Assembly (NCBI GenBank): GCA_017526785.1
Contig: JAFXQV010000031.1
Location: forward strand, 124,899-188,898
DNA from: Oscillibacter sp.
GTDB taxonomy: Bacteria > Bacillota > Clostridia > Oscillospirales > Oscillospiraceae
Direction: 5' to 3'
DNA: 64,000 nt
Of this stretch, positions 1-9,828 are shown piece after piece; position 1 is the first letter of the stretch, and each line of letters begins with the position of its first letter. The notes beneath the pieces were generated by a model. The model was not told the DNA's origin and did not search any database. It was given only the letters and a program-made list of their open reading frames with translations. Position numbers and translations under genes: made by a program.

Positions 1-828
1 CGTCAGGTAGTCCATGGCCGCGTCGTCGCAGAGTTTCTCGAAGGCGGTCAGGCTTGCGCCCTTGACGGCCTCCGCGCCGGACTCGGCGGCGGCGGCAAGC
101 GGCGTCGGGGCGTAGAGTTCCGGCAGGCTTCCGCCGTTGGCGACGGAAAGCACGCTGTCCGCGTCGAGTTCGCCGCCGTCCAGAAGCACACCTTTCAGAA
201 AGTCGGCGTTGCGCCCCATGCGGAGCGTACGGACAAGCGCCCGTAAATTTTCGGTGTCAATCATCAGGCGGACGTAGCCTTGCAGAAACGCGCTCCCGGT
301 GCCGTCGGCAATGGCGCACAAGTCGGCGTACATGTGGCGGTCAAGCGCGATATCGCTTAACTGCGGGTCGCGGGTGGTCTCCAGAATTTCCTTGGCCTCC
401 GCGACGGCCGCGCCCAGTTCGCCGGGCAGGCCGTCCGGGTCGCCCAAGAGTTCCTCCGCCGGGACGCGCCCCAGACCGCTGAACATCGTTTCGGGGTTCG
501 TGCCGAGCGCCGCCGCCTTGACGGCCGCTTTCGCGTTGTGGTAGTCGTACCGGACGCGGAAGAAGTCCAGATAACGCGTATCCGGCGCGCCGTCGGCGAG
601 GTCGCGGAACGTCTCCTCACGGATTGCGGCTATAGCCGCGTCCATGGCCTCCGGGCGGCTGGCGTCGAGGTCGGGGTATCCACTCTCCTGTAGAAGTTTC
701 GCGGTGTCCTCCCCGGTACGCGCCTCTAAAAGCTGTTCCATGCGCTCCCGGCTCAGCAGTCCGTTCTCCATTGCCCGGATACGGGTCGAAATCGCTAAAT
801 AGTCGGTGTCTCTGATACCTTTCGCCAT
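1..828 (-). CDS. ntpC: V-type ATP synthase subunit C, 3' end beyond window
   Basis: Central-stalk subunit that links the soluble rotor of a V/A-type ATPase to the membrane ring. The open frame runs from ATG at 826-828 to the left edge without a stop, giving 276 residues; the C-terminal part is missing because the window ends. The protein starts MAKGIRDTDYLAISTRIRAM, and a RYDYHNAKAAVKA segment near residue 95 is typical of the AC39/AtpC family, which normally has about 330 residues. It is the last visible gene of ntpF-I-K-E-C, 12 bases after ntpE, in the usual bacterial order. The F, A, B and D subunit genes would be expected further left. Identification rests on this motif and the gene order. 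Confidence 0.9.
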   Translation of the reverse strand, partial: MAKGIRDTDYLAISTRIRAMENGLLSRERMEQLLEARTGEDTAKLLQESGYPDLDASRPEAMDAAIAAIREETFRDLADGAPDTRYLDFFRVRYDYHNAKAAVKAAALGTNPETMFSGLGRVPAEELLGDPDGLPGELGAAVAEAKEILETTRDPQLSDIALDRHMYADLCAIADGTGSAFLQGYVRLMIDTENLRALVRTLRMGRNADFLKGVLLDGGELDADSVLSVANGGSLPELYAPTPLAAAAESGAEAVKGASLTAFEKLCDDAAMDYLT

Positions 829-840
829 AGCGTTTCCCCC

Positions 841-1458
841 TCACGAGGCCGACGCCTTGCGCAGTTCGGTTTTTTCCGGGAACAGCGTCCGCGCAACCGC
901 CCCGGCGGTTCCGGCGCGTTGCAGGCGAACCAGCGTCTCAAAGGTGCAGTTGACCTCCACGTTGCGGCCTTTCAGGATGAAGCCGCCCGCGATGTCGGCC
1001 GTGCTGTCGGACAGCCTGATGGACTTGCCATACTTCTTGTTGGCGGCGTCCACGGCCTTTTTCCCGACGCTGGCGCGGTCTTTCTTGGAGAAAACCGCTT
1101 CCTCTTCGCCGCCCGTCGACGCCTCCGCCATTAGCTTGGCAAGCACGTCAATGTAGACATGCTCGGGCATTTCGCGGAGCAGTTCCAACGCGCGCGCGTA
1201 CGCCGCCTCGACCATTTCCTGACGCGCCGCAAGCGTGACTTTCCGCGCCTCCATGTGCGCCATGCTCACGAGACGCTCTTCCCGTTCTGCGGCGGCCTTT
1301 TCGTTCTGTTCGGAAAGCGCCGTACGTTCGCGGTCGGCCTGCGCCCGGAAACGTTCCGTGATTTCGGTCGCCTCGTCGCGGCCTTTGCGGAGAATGTCGT
1401 TGACCTGTTCCTGCGCGTCCAGTGCGATACGCTGTGTGATGCGTTCAATTCCGTTCAT
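841..1458 (-). CDS. ntpE: V-type ATP synthase subunit E
   Basis: Peripheral-stalk subunit that pairs with the G/H-type coiled-coil subunit and holds the catalytic head still. It has 205 residues, within the family range. The first 100 residues or so are charged and helical (for example ITERFRAQADRERTAL), as expected for a coiled coil. The rest is a mixed globular domain containing a GGFILKGRNVEVNCTFETL segment, the most conserved part of subunit E. It lies between ntpK (26 bases upstream) and ntpC (12 bases downstream). No unusual features were seen. Confidence 0.92.
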   Translation of the reverse strand: MNGIERITQRIALDAQEQVNDILRKGRDEATEITERFRAQADRERTALSEQNEKAAAEREERLVSMAHMEARKVTLAARQEMVEAAYARALELLREMPEHVYIDVLAKLMAEASTGGEEEAVFSKKDRASVGKKAVDAANKKYGKSIRLSDSTADIAGGFILKGRNVEVNCTFETLVRLQRAGTAGAVARTLFPEKTELRKASAS

Positions 1459-1484
1459 CGTTGAACAACCCCTTTCTAACGGGG

Positions 1485-3984
<2,500 letters not shown>

Positions 3985-4299
3985 TCAGCGCCCCACGACC
4001 TTTCTGACAATGTAATCCGCGGCTTTGTTGAGGTTCTTCCGCGCCGCCTGACGGAGTTTGTCGCCCTCCGCCCGCGCCTCTTGGTCGATTTCCCGCGCCT
4101 TGACTTCGGCGCGTTCCTCCGCCTGACGCATGAGCTTTCTGCGTTCCTCCGCCGCGCCCGCCCGGACTTCCTTTATCAAGGCTTCGCCGTTCCTCTCGGC
4201 GTCGGCGAGGAGCTGGCGCGCCTCCGCTTGGGCGTCCGCAATCCGTTTTTGTCCTTCCTGTTCCGCGTCCGCCACTTTCTGGATTGCTTCCAAGGACAT
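3985..4299 (-). CDS. ntpF: V-type ATP synthase G/H-type stalk subunit
   Basis: Short peripheral-stalk coiled-coil protein, partner of subunit E. It has 104 residues, almost entirely Ala, Glu, Arg, Lys and Gln in heptad-like order (for example AEERRKLMRQAEERAEVK), and ends in AADYIVRKVVGR, a typical tail for this family. It is the first gene of the ATPase operon, about 100 bases after a good promoter, and is preceded by an AAGGTGA ribosome site. The name follows the E. hirae ntpF-I-K-E-C order; other databases call it subunit H or G. Confidence 0.88.
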   Translation of the reverse strand: MSLEAIQKVADAEQEGQKRIADAQAEARQLLADAERNGEALIKEVRAGAAEERRKLMRQAEERAEVKAREIDQEARAEGDKLRQAARKNLNKAADYIVRKVVGR

Positions 4300-4401
4300 C
4301 TTCTATCACCTTCTCTCCGGATTGTCCCTCCGGTTTTGACGTTCCGCCGCCCGTTTCCAGCGTTTTCCATGGGAAGTTGTCGAAAACGGACAGTCTAATC
4401 T

Positions 4402-4430
4402 ATTATAGGGGATATTCGCCCCACAAGCAA
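4402..4430 (-). promoter_or_regulatory. Sigma-A promoter of the V-ATPase operon
   Basis: On the minus strand the -35 is TTGCTT (4425-4430), the spacer 17 bases, and the -10 a perfect TATAAT (4402-4407). Transcription would start near 4395, giving a leader of about 95 bases before ntpF. In the rest of the gap 4300-4658 I see only this promoter and the terminator at 4601-4644. Confidence 0.8.
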
Positions 4431-4600
4431 GGAATTTCTGGATAACGCATGGATTTTCGTGTATTTGCACAATTTCCACGGCGTTTTTCCGACGTTTCCA
4501 CAATATCCGTACATTCTGTGGAAAACGTTCCGGCGGCGCGCAATCCAGTAAACATGCGACATTGGAAACCTTGGCGCATTCCGGAAGCGTACAGGCCTGA

Positions 4601-4644
4601 TAAAAACAAAAAGACGGCGCAATCCATTTCAAATTGCGCCGTCT
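4601..4644 (-). terminator. Rho-independent terminator after the PBECR-like gene
   Basis: A perfect 12-base-pair stem (arms 4612-4623 and 4633-4644, 9-base loop) is followed on the minus strand by TTTTTGTTTTTA. It lies 15 bases after the stop codon of the nuclease-like gene and separates that unit from the ATPase promoter. Confidence 0.9.
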
Positions 4645-4658
4645 ACGTAAGGAGTTTT

Positions 4659-5042
4659 TTAATAATGTTTTCGATTCTTAACCATACGCCGATATTCTTT
4701 TTCATGGATATGCCAGAATGTCATAATAGAATTGCGATATTCTGGAGGGAGTTCCGGCGTACGCAAACGTAAGACGAGGTTAAAATGCAACATTTCATTA
4801 TCGGCGGGAAATGCCTTGAGAAGATTTACAGTGTTGTGCGGATGGTCTCTATCTTCCAAAATATGTGCCGGATTAGATAAAATATCAGGAATAAATTCCT
4901 GATAAGCGTCAAAATCACCATGATGTCTTTTATTGATGTGAGCTATCCGCTCTTTGGTAATAATTACCTCGTCTGTATCAAGATTTGCCACAACCATTTG
5001 AAATCGCTCGACTTGGATTTTCCCCATTGTGAATACGGTCAT
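4659..5042 (-). CDS. PBECR-like nuclease-domain protein
   Basis: A 127-residue protein resembling the PBECR group (phage Barnase-EndoU-ColicinE5/D-RelE-like nucleases), small RNases found as toxins or phage and mobile-element effectors. Supporting segments are VIITKERIAHINKRHHGDF (about residues 27-45) with clustered histidines, ILSNPAHILEDRDHPH, LVLRLRTPE, and the terminal SIMTFWHIHEKEYRRMVKN. The start is ATG at 5040-5042, with AAGGAG eight bases upstream; an in-frame GTG three codons earlier overlaps that site. The gene is AT-richer than its neighbours, suggesting transfer. Upstream on the same strand lie a consensus promoter, a structured RNA and a terminator, so its expression probably depends on read-through. 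The family call is from memory of motifs. Confidence 0.62.
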   Translation of the reverse strand: MTVFTMGKIQVERFQMVVANLDTDEVIITKERIAHINKRHHGDFDAYQEFIPDILSNPAHILEDRDHPHNTVNLLKAFPADNEMLHFNLVLRLRTPELPPEYRNSIMTFWHIHEKEYRRMVKNRKHY

Positions 5043-5120
5043 GAAAATCACTCCTTCATTTTTGTTCAGTTGTCAAGGTACACATTCCACTCGGAAAATT
5101 CCGGGCGTTTCAGTGTTAGG

Positions 5121-5179
5121 GAAAAAGACCTCTTCTGAATACCTCCATGTAAACCATCATTCAGGTGTTGAATAGGTCT
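5121..5179 (-). terminator. Terminator between structured RNA and PBECR-like gene
   Basis: On the minus strand AGACCT (5174-5179) pairs with AGGTCT (5126-5131), and the nested CTGAAT (5159-5164) pairs with ATTCAG (5135-5140), followed by five T residues (5122-5126). An alternative small hairpin, ATTCA with TGAAT, uses part of the same 5' arm, so a competing fold that weakens the terminator is possible. The nuclease start lies about 80 bases downstream. Confidence 0.65.
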
Positions 5180-5301
5180 AAATAAAGGGAGCTTTGGCGG
5201 GCGTCCCCGTCTCCCGCATCTCTCAGGGTTTCCCCTTGTCATTACCAGCGGCGCGTGGTTGGGACGAAATTTACCACCTCAAAGCTCCCATTCATTTAAC
5301 A
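5121..5301 (-). ncRNA. Candidate structured RNA before the PBECR-like gene
   Basis: A transcript from the promoter at 5308-5336 would start near 5301. Its first segment, 5289 to 5187, is closed by a perfect 9-base-pair stem (GGGAGCTTT with AAAGCTCCC). Inside are at least three helices: GTGGT/ACCAC (5273-5277 with 5255-5259), an AGGG/CCCT stem capped by GAAA (5225-5236), and GCGGG/CCCGC (5213-5217 with 5197-5201). The GNRA-type GAAA loop exists only in minus-strand RNA, which supports this strand. A terminator at 5121-5179 ends it, giving about 180 bases. I do not recognise the family. It could be an RNA antitoxin, a riboswitch-like leader or an independent small RNA. Confidence 0.6.
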
Positions 5302-5307
5302 TAAACG

Positions 5308-5336
5308 ATTATAGCGCAAATATTCCTGCTTGTCAA
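5308..5336 (-). promoter_or_regulatory. Perfect consensus sigma-A promoter
   Basis: On the minus strand TTGACA (5331-5336), a 17-base spacer and TATAAT (5308-5313) match the consensus at all 12 positions. It would transcribe the structured RNA at 5301-5121 and, on read-through, the nuclease-like gene. The remaining plus-strand gap to 5420 holds only weak promoter-like sequence. Confidence 0.9.
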
Positions 5337-5420
5337 GAAATTTTTTGAGTTGATGATAAATATCTTGTAATTTGCCCTTTGATATGCCATGATGAACGCG
5401 AAGAAAGCGGGGTGGCGTGC

Positions 5421-5678
5421 ATGTTACAGCCGAAACTTGTCAGCGTGACGGCGGCGGAGCCGTTGACACTGCGCCTTGTATACGAGACCGGGGAGGTGAA
5501 ACTGTTCGACGTGTCGCCGTACGCCCGCGGCTCGTGGTACGGAGAGTTGAGAGACCCGGACTATTTCCGTACGGTACACCTTATCGGCGGCGGCACGGGT
5601 ATCGAGTGGGAACACGGGCAGGACATCGCGCCGCATGAACTCTATGAATTAAGCCGCGTCGGCGTATCGGACGCGTGA
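5421..5678 (+). CDS. DUF2442-family protein
   Basis: An 85-residue protein of the DUF2442 type, small proteins of unknown biochemical role often found near DUF4160 or other toxin-antitoxin-like genes. The pattern is typical: an N-terminal strand pair (LTLRLVYETGEVKLFDV), then Y-A-R-G-S-W-Y-G-EL, and a terminal IEWEHGQDIAPHELYEL. I chose ATG at 5421, preceded by GGGGTGG; in-frame GTG at 5412 and TTG at 5379 are possible but the conserved part begins at the ATG. It overlaps by four bases an upstream extension of the next frame. No DUF4160 partner is visible. Confidence 0.72.
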   Translation: MLQPKLVSVTAAEPLTLRLVYETGEVKLFDVSPYARGSWYGELRDPDYFRTVHLIGGGTGIEWEHGQDIAPHELYELSRVGVSDA

Positions 5679-5734
5679 AAACGGGCATACTGTGGGAGCG
5701 TCCCCGCGCGGGGACAGATTGGAGGTTTCCCATT

Positions 5735-5953
5735 ATGCTGGATAAACTCGCCATGACGCTGGCCATTATCGGCGCGTTAAACTGGGGCAGTATCGGGCTG
5801 TTTGGTTTCGACGCGGTAGGCTTCCTCTTTGGCGGACAGATGGCGGCGCTCTCCCGCGTGGTCTTCACGCTGGTTGGCCTCGCGGGGCTGTGGTGCATTA
5901 TGCTCCTGTTCCGCGACAGCGAGTCGCCGGAGGCACACCCCCATATGGCGTAA
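5735..5953 (+). CDS. DUF378 (YuzA-like) small membrane protein
   Basis: A 72-residue two-helix membrane protein. The N-terminal MLDKLAMTLAIIGALNWGSIGLFGFDAV is the hallmark of DUF378, seen in Bacillus YuzA. The second helix is VVFTLVGLAGLWCIMLLF. The start is ATG 5735, with GGAGG at 5721-5725; the longer frame upstream lacks a ribosome site and the family motif. The function of the family is unknown. A strong terminator follows immediately. Confidence 0.85.
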   Translation: MLDKLAMTLAIIGALNWGSIGLFGFDAVGFLFGGQMAALSRVVFTLVGLAGLWCIMLLFRDSESPEAHPHMA

Positions 5954-5963
5954 CTTCTCACCG

Positions 5964-6002
5964 CCCCCGGACGCCGCGCGCGTCCGGGGGAAAAGTTTTT
6001 TA
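5964..6002 (+). terminator. Rho-independent terminator
   Basis: An 11-base-pair GC stem (CCCCCGGACGC with GCGTCCGGGGG, 5964-5990) is followed by AAAAGTTTTTT. It closes the DUF2442-DUF378 unit just before the promoters of the flagellar operon. Confidence 0.92.
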
Positions 6003-6022
6003 TCGAATTTGTCGACGGAATC

Positions 6023-6051
6023 TTGCAAAGTTCGCGCGGACATAGTATAAT
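6023..6051 (+). promoter_or_regulatory. Upstream promoter of the flagellar operon
   Basis: TTGCAA (6023-6028), a 17-base spacer and a perfect TATAAT (6046-6051). It lies just after the DUF378 terminator and about 240 bases before flgB. With the second promoter at 6177-6205 it explains most of the 5954-6292 gap; no GCCGATAT-type sigma-28 site is seen there. Confidence 0.8.
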
Positions 6052-6176
6052 CCAAAACAAGAGGGATGGGGCGGGAGTGTCTGTCTTTGACGGATACTTC
6101 TGGAAGTGTTGCGCCCTTACGCGGCGGCCGGAATTTTCTGGAACGGAAAACATGCCACTTTTTGTCGTTTTGGGGA

Positions 6177-6205
6177 TTGCCAAGCGCGAAAAAATGTGTT
6201 ATAAA
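6177..6205 (+). promoter_or_regulatory. Downstream promoter of the flagellar operon
   Basis: TTGCCA (6177-6182), a 17-base spacer and TATAAA (6200-6205), preceded by TGTGT. Transcription would start near 6212, about 80 bases before flgB. It is a tandem partner of the promoter at 6023-6051. Confidence 0.72.
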
Positions 6206-6292
6206 GAAGGGTATGTATCGTTTTACCGGAATTCCGGGTGAAAAGTAGAAAATCGTGGAATTTCAGTGGAAAAATGGAAAGGGGTGGGCTTT

Positions 6293-6715
6293 GTGTCCTC
6301 CGTTCTGGCGTCGACCGCCACCAATATGACCAGTAACAGCCTCCGCATGATGGAGCGCTCCATGGACTTCCTCTGGGCGAAGCAGGCGGCACATCTGGAC
6401 AACGTCGCAAACGCCGAGACCCCCGGCTACAAGGTCAAGACCGTGACCTTTGAGGAGCGTTTCCGCGCGAAACTGCGTCAGGCGCGCGCCGAGGCCGTCC
6501 GCCTCCGCACAAACCCCCGCGCCGCGTACCGGAAAACCATTGAGGACACCGGATGGAGCGTCACGGAGGACGACGAAATCACCCGCATGGACGAAAACGG
6601 CGTCAACGTCACCGAGCAGAGCTTGGAGGCAATCCGGACGGCCTATCAAATGCAGTACACGCTACAGGCGATTTCCAGCGATTTAAGCACGCTCCGCGCC
6701 GCCATTACCGGGTAA
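6293..6715 (+). CDS. flgB: Flagellar proximal rod protein FlgB
   Basis: Component of the proximal rod inside the basal body, exported by the flagellar type III apparatus. It has 140 residues, the normal size. The segment MERSMDFLWAKQAAHLDNVANAETPGYK (about 19-46) contains the rod-family ANAETPGYK motif, and the C-terminal YQMQYTLQAISSDLSTLRAAI is the matching heptad helix. The start is GTG 6293 after AAAGGGGTG; ATG 6266 would add nine residues not seen in FlgB. It is the first gene of the flagellar operon. Confidence 0.92.
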   Translation: MSSVLASTATNMTSNSLRMMERSMDFLWAKQAAHLDNVANAETPGYKVKTVTFEERFRAKLRQARAEAVRLRTNPRAAYRKTIEDTGWSVTEDDEITRMDENGVNVTEQSLEAIRTAYQMQYTLQAISSDLSTLRAAITG

Positions 6716-6740
6716 GCGAACATAGGAAGGAGTTCCCGAC

Positions 6741-7211
6741 ATGGCTTTCCTGTCAACGCTCAACATCATCGGCTCCGGCATGACCGCCCAGCAGGTGCGG
6801 CTTGACGTGATTTCCGAGAACATCACCAACATGAACACCACCCGCACAGAGGACGGCGGCGCGTACCGCCGGAAAGTGGTCGTCATGCAGGCCGAGACCA
6901 ACAAGAACGGCTTCCGGCGGGCGCTCTCCCGCGCCGCCGTGGAGGGAAAAACCGCGTCGAGCCGACGCGTACGGCAGGCCGGGGGCGTCCGCGTGGCCGA
7001 AATCAACGACGACGAAGAGACCGACATGCCCTTTGTCTACGACCCCACCCACCCCGACGCCAACGAAGCCGGATACGTGCAAATGCCCAACGTCACGCTT
7101 GTCAAGGAGGTCACGGACGCCATGGCCGCCAGCCAGGCCTACAACGCCGACGTGACGCTCTTCAACACCTTTAAGCAGGTCGTGGCCAGAGGGCTGGAGA
7201 TGGGACAGTAG
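6741..7211 (+). CDS. flgC: Flagellar proximal rod protein FlgC
   Basis: Second proximal-rod protein, assembled next to FlgB. It has 156 residues. The N-terminal MAFLSTLNIIGSGMTAQQVRLDVISENITNMNTTRTEDGG carries the rod/hook signature (LDVISENITNMNTT, about 22-35). The C-terminal VTDAMAASQAYNADVTLFNTFKQV is the paired helix. GGAAGGAG precedes the ATG. The gap of 173 bases to fliE holds three similar hairpins. Confidence 0.94.
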   Translation: MAFLSTLNIIGSGMTAQQVRLDVISENITNMNTTRTEDGGAYRRKVVVMQAETNKNGFRRALSRAAVEGKTASSRRVRQAGGVRVAEINDDEETDMPFVYDPTHPDANEAGYVQMPNVTLVKEVTDAMAASQAYNADVTLFNTFKQVVARGLEMGQ

Positions 7212-7220
7212 CGAAACCTT

Positions 7221-7343
7221 GCCGCAGGGAAGCGGCATAAATTAAGCCGGCATGCCGTAAGGAAAGGGCGGAAAAACGGTTCTTTCAAGCGGTATCAAAG
7301 CCCGCCACAGGGAAGTGGCGGACGCGCCGAAAGGAAGCGGCGC
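7221..7343. repeat. Three similar GGAA-loop hairpins between flgC and fliE
   Basis: Three short perfect stems share an (A)GGGAA or AAGGAA loop: GCCGC/GCGGC at 7221-7236, CCGCCAC/GTGGCGG at 7302-7321, and GCGCCG/CGGCGC at 7324-7343. The intervening sequence is purine-rich and has no open frame. Roles in RNA processing or stability, or in changing expression between flgC and fliE, are possible but not shown. Confidence 0.6.
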
Positions 7344-7384
7344 AGACACTTTCCGTTTTTCCGTTTCACTTTCCGGGAGGCAGT

Positions 7385-7903
7385 ATGGACGTAATCAAAC
7401 CAATCTGGAACCAGTCACCGCTCAAAGCCATGTGGGACAAGATGCCCATTAACCCCTTACGCCAGTCCGGCGCGGAAAACGGGGGCAACCCCACCGGGCA
7501 GACACCCACCGCCGGGCAGATTCGCACCGCCGAGCAGACACAGTCCACGGCGTCCGCGCCCATTGACACATGGGCGGTCGACCGACAGGCCAACCCGTGG
7601 ACGGCCGACCGCGCCGCGCCGTCGTTCGGAGAAGTCTTTCAGGCCGCTTTGGAACGCTCGCCGGAACCCGTGGCGGACGTTATCAACCCCGTGACCGACA
7701 TCTTCGGCGCGGCCGTCGACGCCGTGAAGGAGACCGACGCCGCGAAAACACAAATGGAATACCTCATGGCCACAGGCCAGCTTGACAACCCCGCCCTGCT
7801 GACCATCGCTTCCACCAAGGCGCAGTTGTCCGTACAGCTCCTCGTACAGCTCCGCAACCGGGCGCTCGACGCCTACAACGAAATCATGCGAATCAGTATC
7901 TGA
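7385..7903 (+). CDS. fliE: Flagellar hook-basal body protein FliE, long N-terminus
   Basis: FliE joins the MS ring to the proximal rod. The C-terminal 90 residues fit the family: a PSFGEVFQAALE segment, then STKAQLSVQLLVQLRNRALDAYNEIMRISI (about 143-172), close to the usual ending VRDKVVEAYQEIMRM. The family norm is about 100 residues; this protein has 172. The extra 75 N-terminal residues are rich in Gln, Thr, Pro and Ala and probably disordered. The ATG follows GGGAGGC. Position between flgC and fliF is standard. Confidence 0.88.
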   Translation: MDVIKPIWNQSPLKAMWDKMPINPLRQSGAENGGNPTGQTPTAGQIRTAEQTQSTASAPIDTWAVDRQANPWTADRAAPSFGEVFQAALERSPEPVADVINPVTDIFGAAVDAVKETDAAKTQMEYLMATGQLDNPALLTIASTKAQLSVQLLVQLRNRALDAYNEIMRISI

Positions 7904-7934
7904 CTCGCGGGCATGACATAGAGAGGGGGTGACT

Positions 7935-9827
7935 GTGCGTTTGGTTGAACGAATCAAAAAAATATGGCAAAAAATCCGGGCGTTCTGGGTAAGTTTGAGC
8001 CTCCGGACGAAGGTGTTTGCCATGTTCGTGGCGGCCGTGACCGTGGTGGTCATCGGCGTCCTCATCGTGCATAGCGCGAACCACCGCTACGCCGTCCTGT
8101 TTACCGACCTGTCCGCCGAGGACCTGACGCAAGTCGTAAATTACCTGTCAACGAACAACATCACCGACTACAAAATAGAAAACAACAACCGGATTCTCGT
8201 CCCCGAGGGGCAGGAAGCCCGGCTGAAAATGAATATCCTGCTGGAGGGCTACCCCACATCCGGCTTTGGGTACAACATGTACCTGTCCAACATCGGCTCC
8301 CTTTCCTCCGACGCCGACAGGCAGTTACTCTGGCAGGCCGACTTACAAGACCGCTTGGCCGCCTGTATTACGTACATCCCCGGCGTCAGAAGCGCGAAAG
8401 TGTTCATCACCCGGGGCGAAGACCGCCGCTATATCCTCAGCACGGATGATGTCGTCAACGCCAGCGCGTCCGTCACCGTCGAGATGAGCGGCAACAAGAC
8501 CCTGACCGACCAGCAGGCCAACGCAATCCGCGCCCTCATCCGCGGCGCGGTGCAGGGGCTGGCCATTGAAGATGTCCAAATCATGGACACCGCCGGGAAC
8601 ACCTACACGGGCGAGGCCGATTCCCTCACCGCCTCCGACAGCGCCCAGCTCAAACTCGCGCTGGAATCGCAGGTAAACGCCTACCTCCGCAACAACGTTC
8701 TCCGCGTCCTCAATGACCTGTTCGGGGAGGGGAACTGCAGCGTCAGCGTCAGCAGTACCGTCAACGTCAACCGCACCTACGAGGACTCCATCATCTACGA
8801 GGAACCCGCGTGGGCGCAGAACGGCTCCTCGGAAGGGCGCGGTATCATCGGCCGCCGTCTGTGGGGGGACAGCATCGTACGCGACGACGGCGAGGGCGCG
8901 GGCGGCACCGTCGGCACCACCACCAACGCCGACTTAAACGAGTACGTCATCCGCGAAAGCGACCTCACCGGGAACGAGCGCGAAATCAACGCCTCCGGCG
9001 AAATCGATTACAACGTCACCCAGCACCACCGCCAGACGGAGTACCCCATCGGCGTCGTGGAAGATGTCATGGTCTCCGTGGCCATTAACAGTTCCGTTTT
9101 GGGCGACACCCCGCCCAACTTGGACACGCTGACGCAGGTCGTCGCGCGCGCCGCCGGTATCAACGTCACCACGGAGGCCGACCGTATCGCCATCATGGTG
9201 CATCCGTTCTACGTCACGCCGCCCACGCCCGAAGAGCCGCGCGTCGTCGAGCTTCTGCCCGGCCTTGAAATCCCCAACTGGGTACTCTATGCCGCCGTCG
9301 CGGGTCTGATTCTGTTCGCGATTCTGGTCATCGTGATTCTGCTCATCGTCAGGAATATCAGAAAGCGGCGCAAGGAGCGCGAGGAACGGGAGGCTTTGGA
9401 GGAGCAGAAACGCGCCGAAGAGCGCAGGGCGCTGGAAATCAAAGTCGAACAGAAGTTGCGCGAGAAACAGCCCGTTTCCGTCATTGTCCACGAGGACGGA
9501 ACTATCGAAGAAGTACCCGAAGGCACCCCCGGCTCGATTGTCGTCACCATGCCCGAGCCTACTGTGGACGTAAACGGCATAGTCATCATGCCCACGCTGC
9601 AGGACGCCGTACAGCAGGCGCAGGAGAAGGCCGTACAGGAGGCGCAGGCAGCCGAAGCCGCCGCCGAGGGCGAGGGCGAGGAGGAGACGGAAGGCGCGAA
9701 TATCATGGACATTCACTCCGAAGAGGACATGGAACTCAGAAAGAAAGTCCGCCTGTTCGTGGAGGAGAACCCCTCCATTGCCGCCCAGATGCTCAAGAGC
9801 TGGATAAGGGAAGGAGGCGAAGAGTAA
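7935..9827 (+). CDS. fliF: Flagellar MS-ring protein FliF
   Basis: Forms the MS ring, the membrane base on which rod and switch assemble. It has 630 residues. A first membrane helix lies near residues 26-46 (VFAMFVAAVTVVVIGVLIV) and a second near 448-470 (VLYAAVAGLILFAILVIVILL). The C-terminal LRKKVRLFVEENPSIAAQMLKSWI is the FliG-binding tail. The start is GTG 7935, with GAGGGGG at 7923-7929; GTG 7929 lies inside that site. A charged stretch of about 120 residues, rich in Glu and Ala, separates the second helix from the FliG tail. Confidence 0.96.
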   Translation: MRLVERIKKIWQKIRAFWVSLSLRTKVFAMFVAAVTVVVIGVLIVHSANHRYAVLFTDLSAEDLTQVVNYLSTNNITDYKIENNNRILVPEGQEARLKMNILLEGYPTSGFGYNMYLSNIGSLSSDADRQLLWQADLQDRLAACITYIPGVRSAKVFITRGEDRRYILSTDDVVNASASVTVEMSGNKTLTDQQANAIRALIRGAVQGLAIEDVQIMDTAGNTYTGEADSLTASDSAQLKLALESQVNAYLRNNVLRVLNDLFGEGNCSVSVSSTVNVNRTYEDSIIYEEPAWAQNGSSEGRGIIGRRLWGDSIVRDDGEGAGGTVGTTTNADLNEYVIRESDLTGNEREINASGEIDYNVTQHHRQTEYPIGVVEDVMVSVAINSSVLGDTPPNLDTLTQVVARAAGINVTTEADRIAIMVHPFYVTPPTPEEPRVVELLPGLEIPNWVLYAAVAGLILFAILVIVILLIVRNIRKRRKEREEREALEEQKRAEERRALEIKVEQKLREKQPVSVIVHEDGTIEEVPEGTPGSIVVTMPEPTVDVNGIVIMPTLQDAVQQAQEKAVQEAQAAEAAAEGEGEEETEGANIMDIHSEEDMELRKKVRLFVEENPSIAAQMLKSWIREGGEE

Positions 9828-9828
9828 C

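Noticed and set aside
4688-4695. GCCGATAT sequence as a sigma-28 promoter
   Set aside because: It lies inside the nuclease gene, has no TAAA-type -35 at the right distance, and reads into no gene.
4449-4772. 107-residue plus-strand frame
   Set aside because: It covers the terminator and the 3' end of the nuclease gene and has no ribosome site or family resemblance.
5345-5373. TTGAGT-17-TAATTT as promoter of the DUF2442 gene
   Set aside because: Both boxes match at only four of six positions; too weak to list as a feature.
5581-6183. 200-residue minus-strand frame
   Set aside because: Antisense shadow of the DUF2442 and DUF378 genes, running through their terminator.
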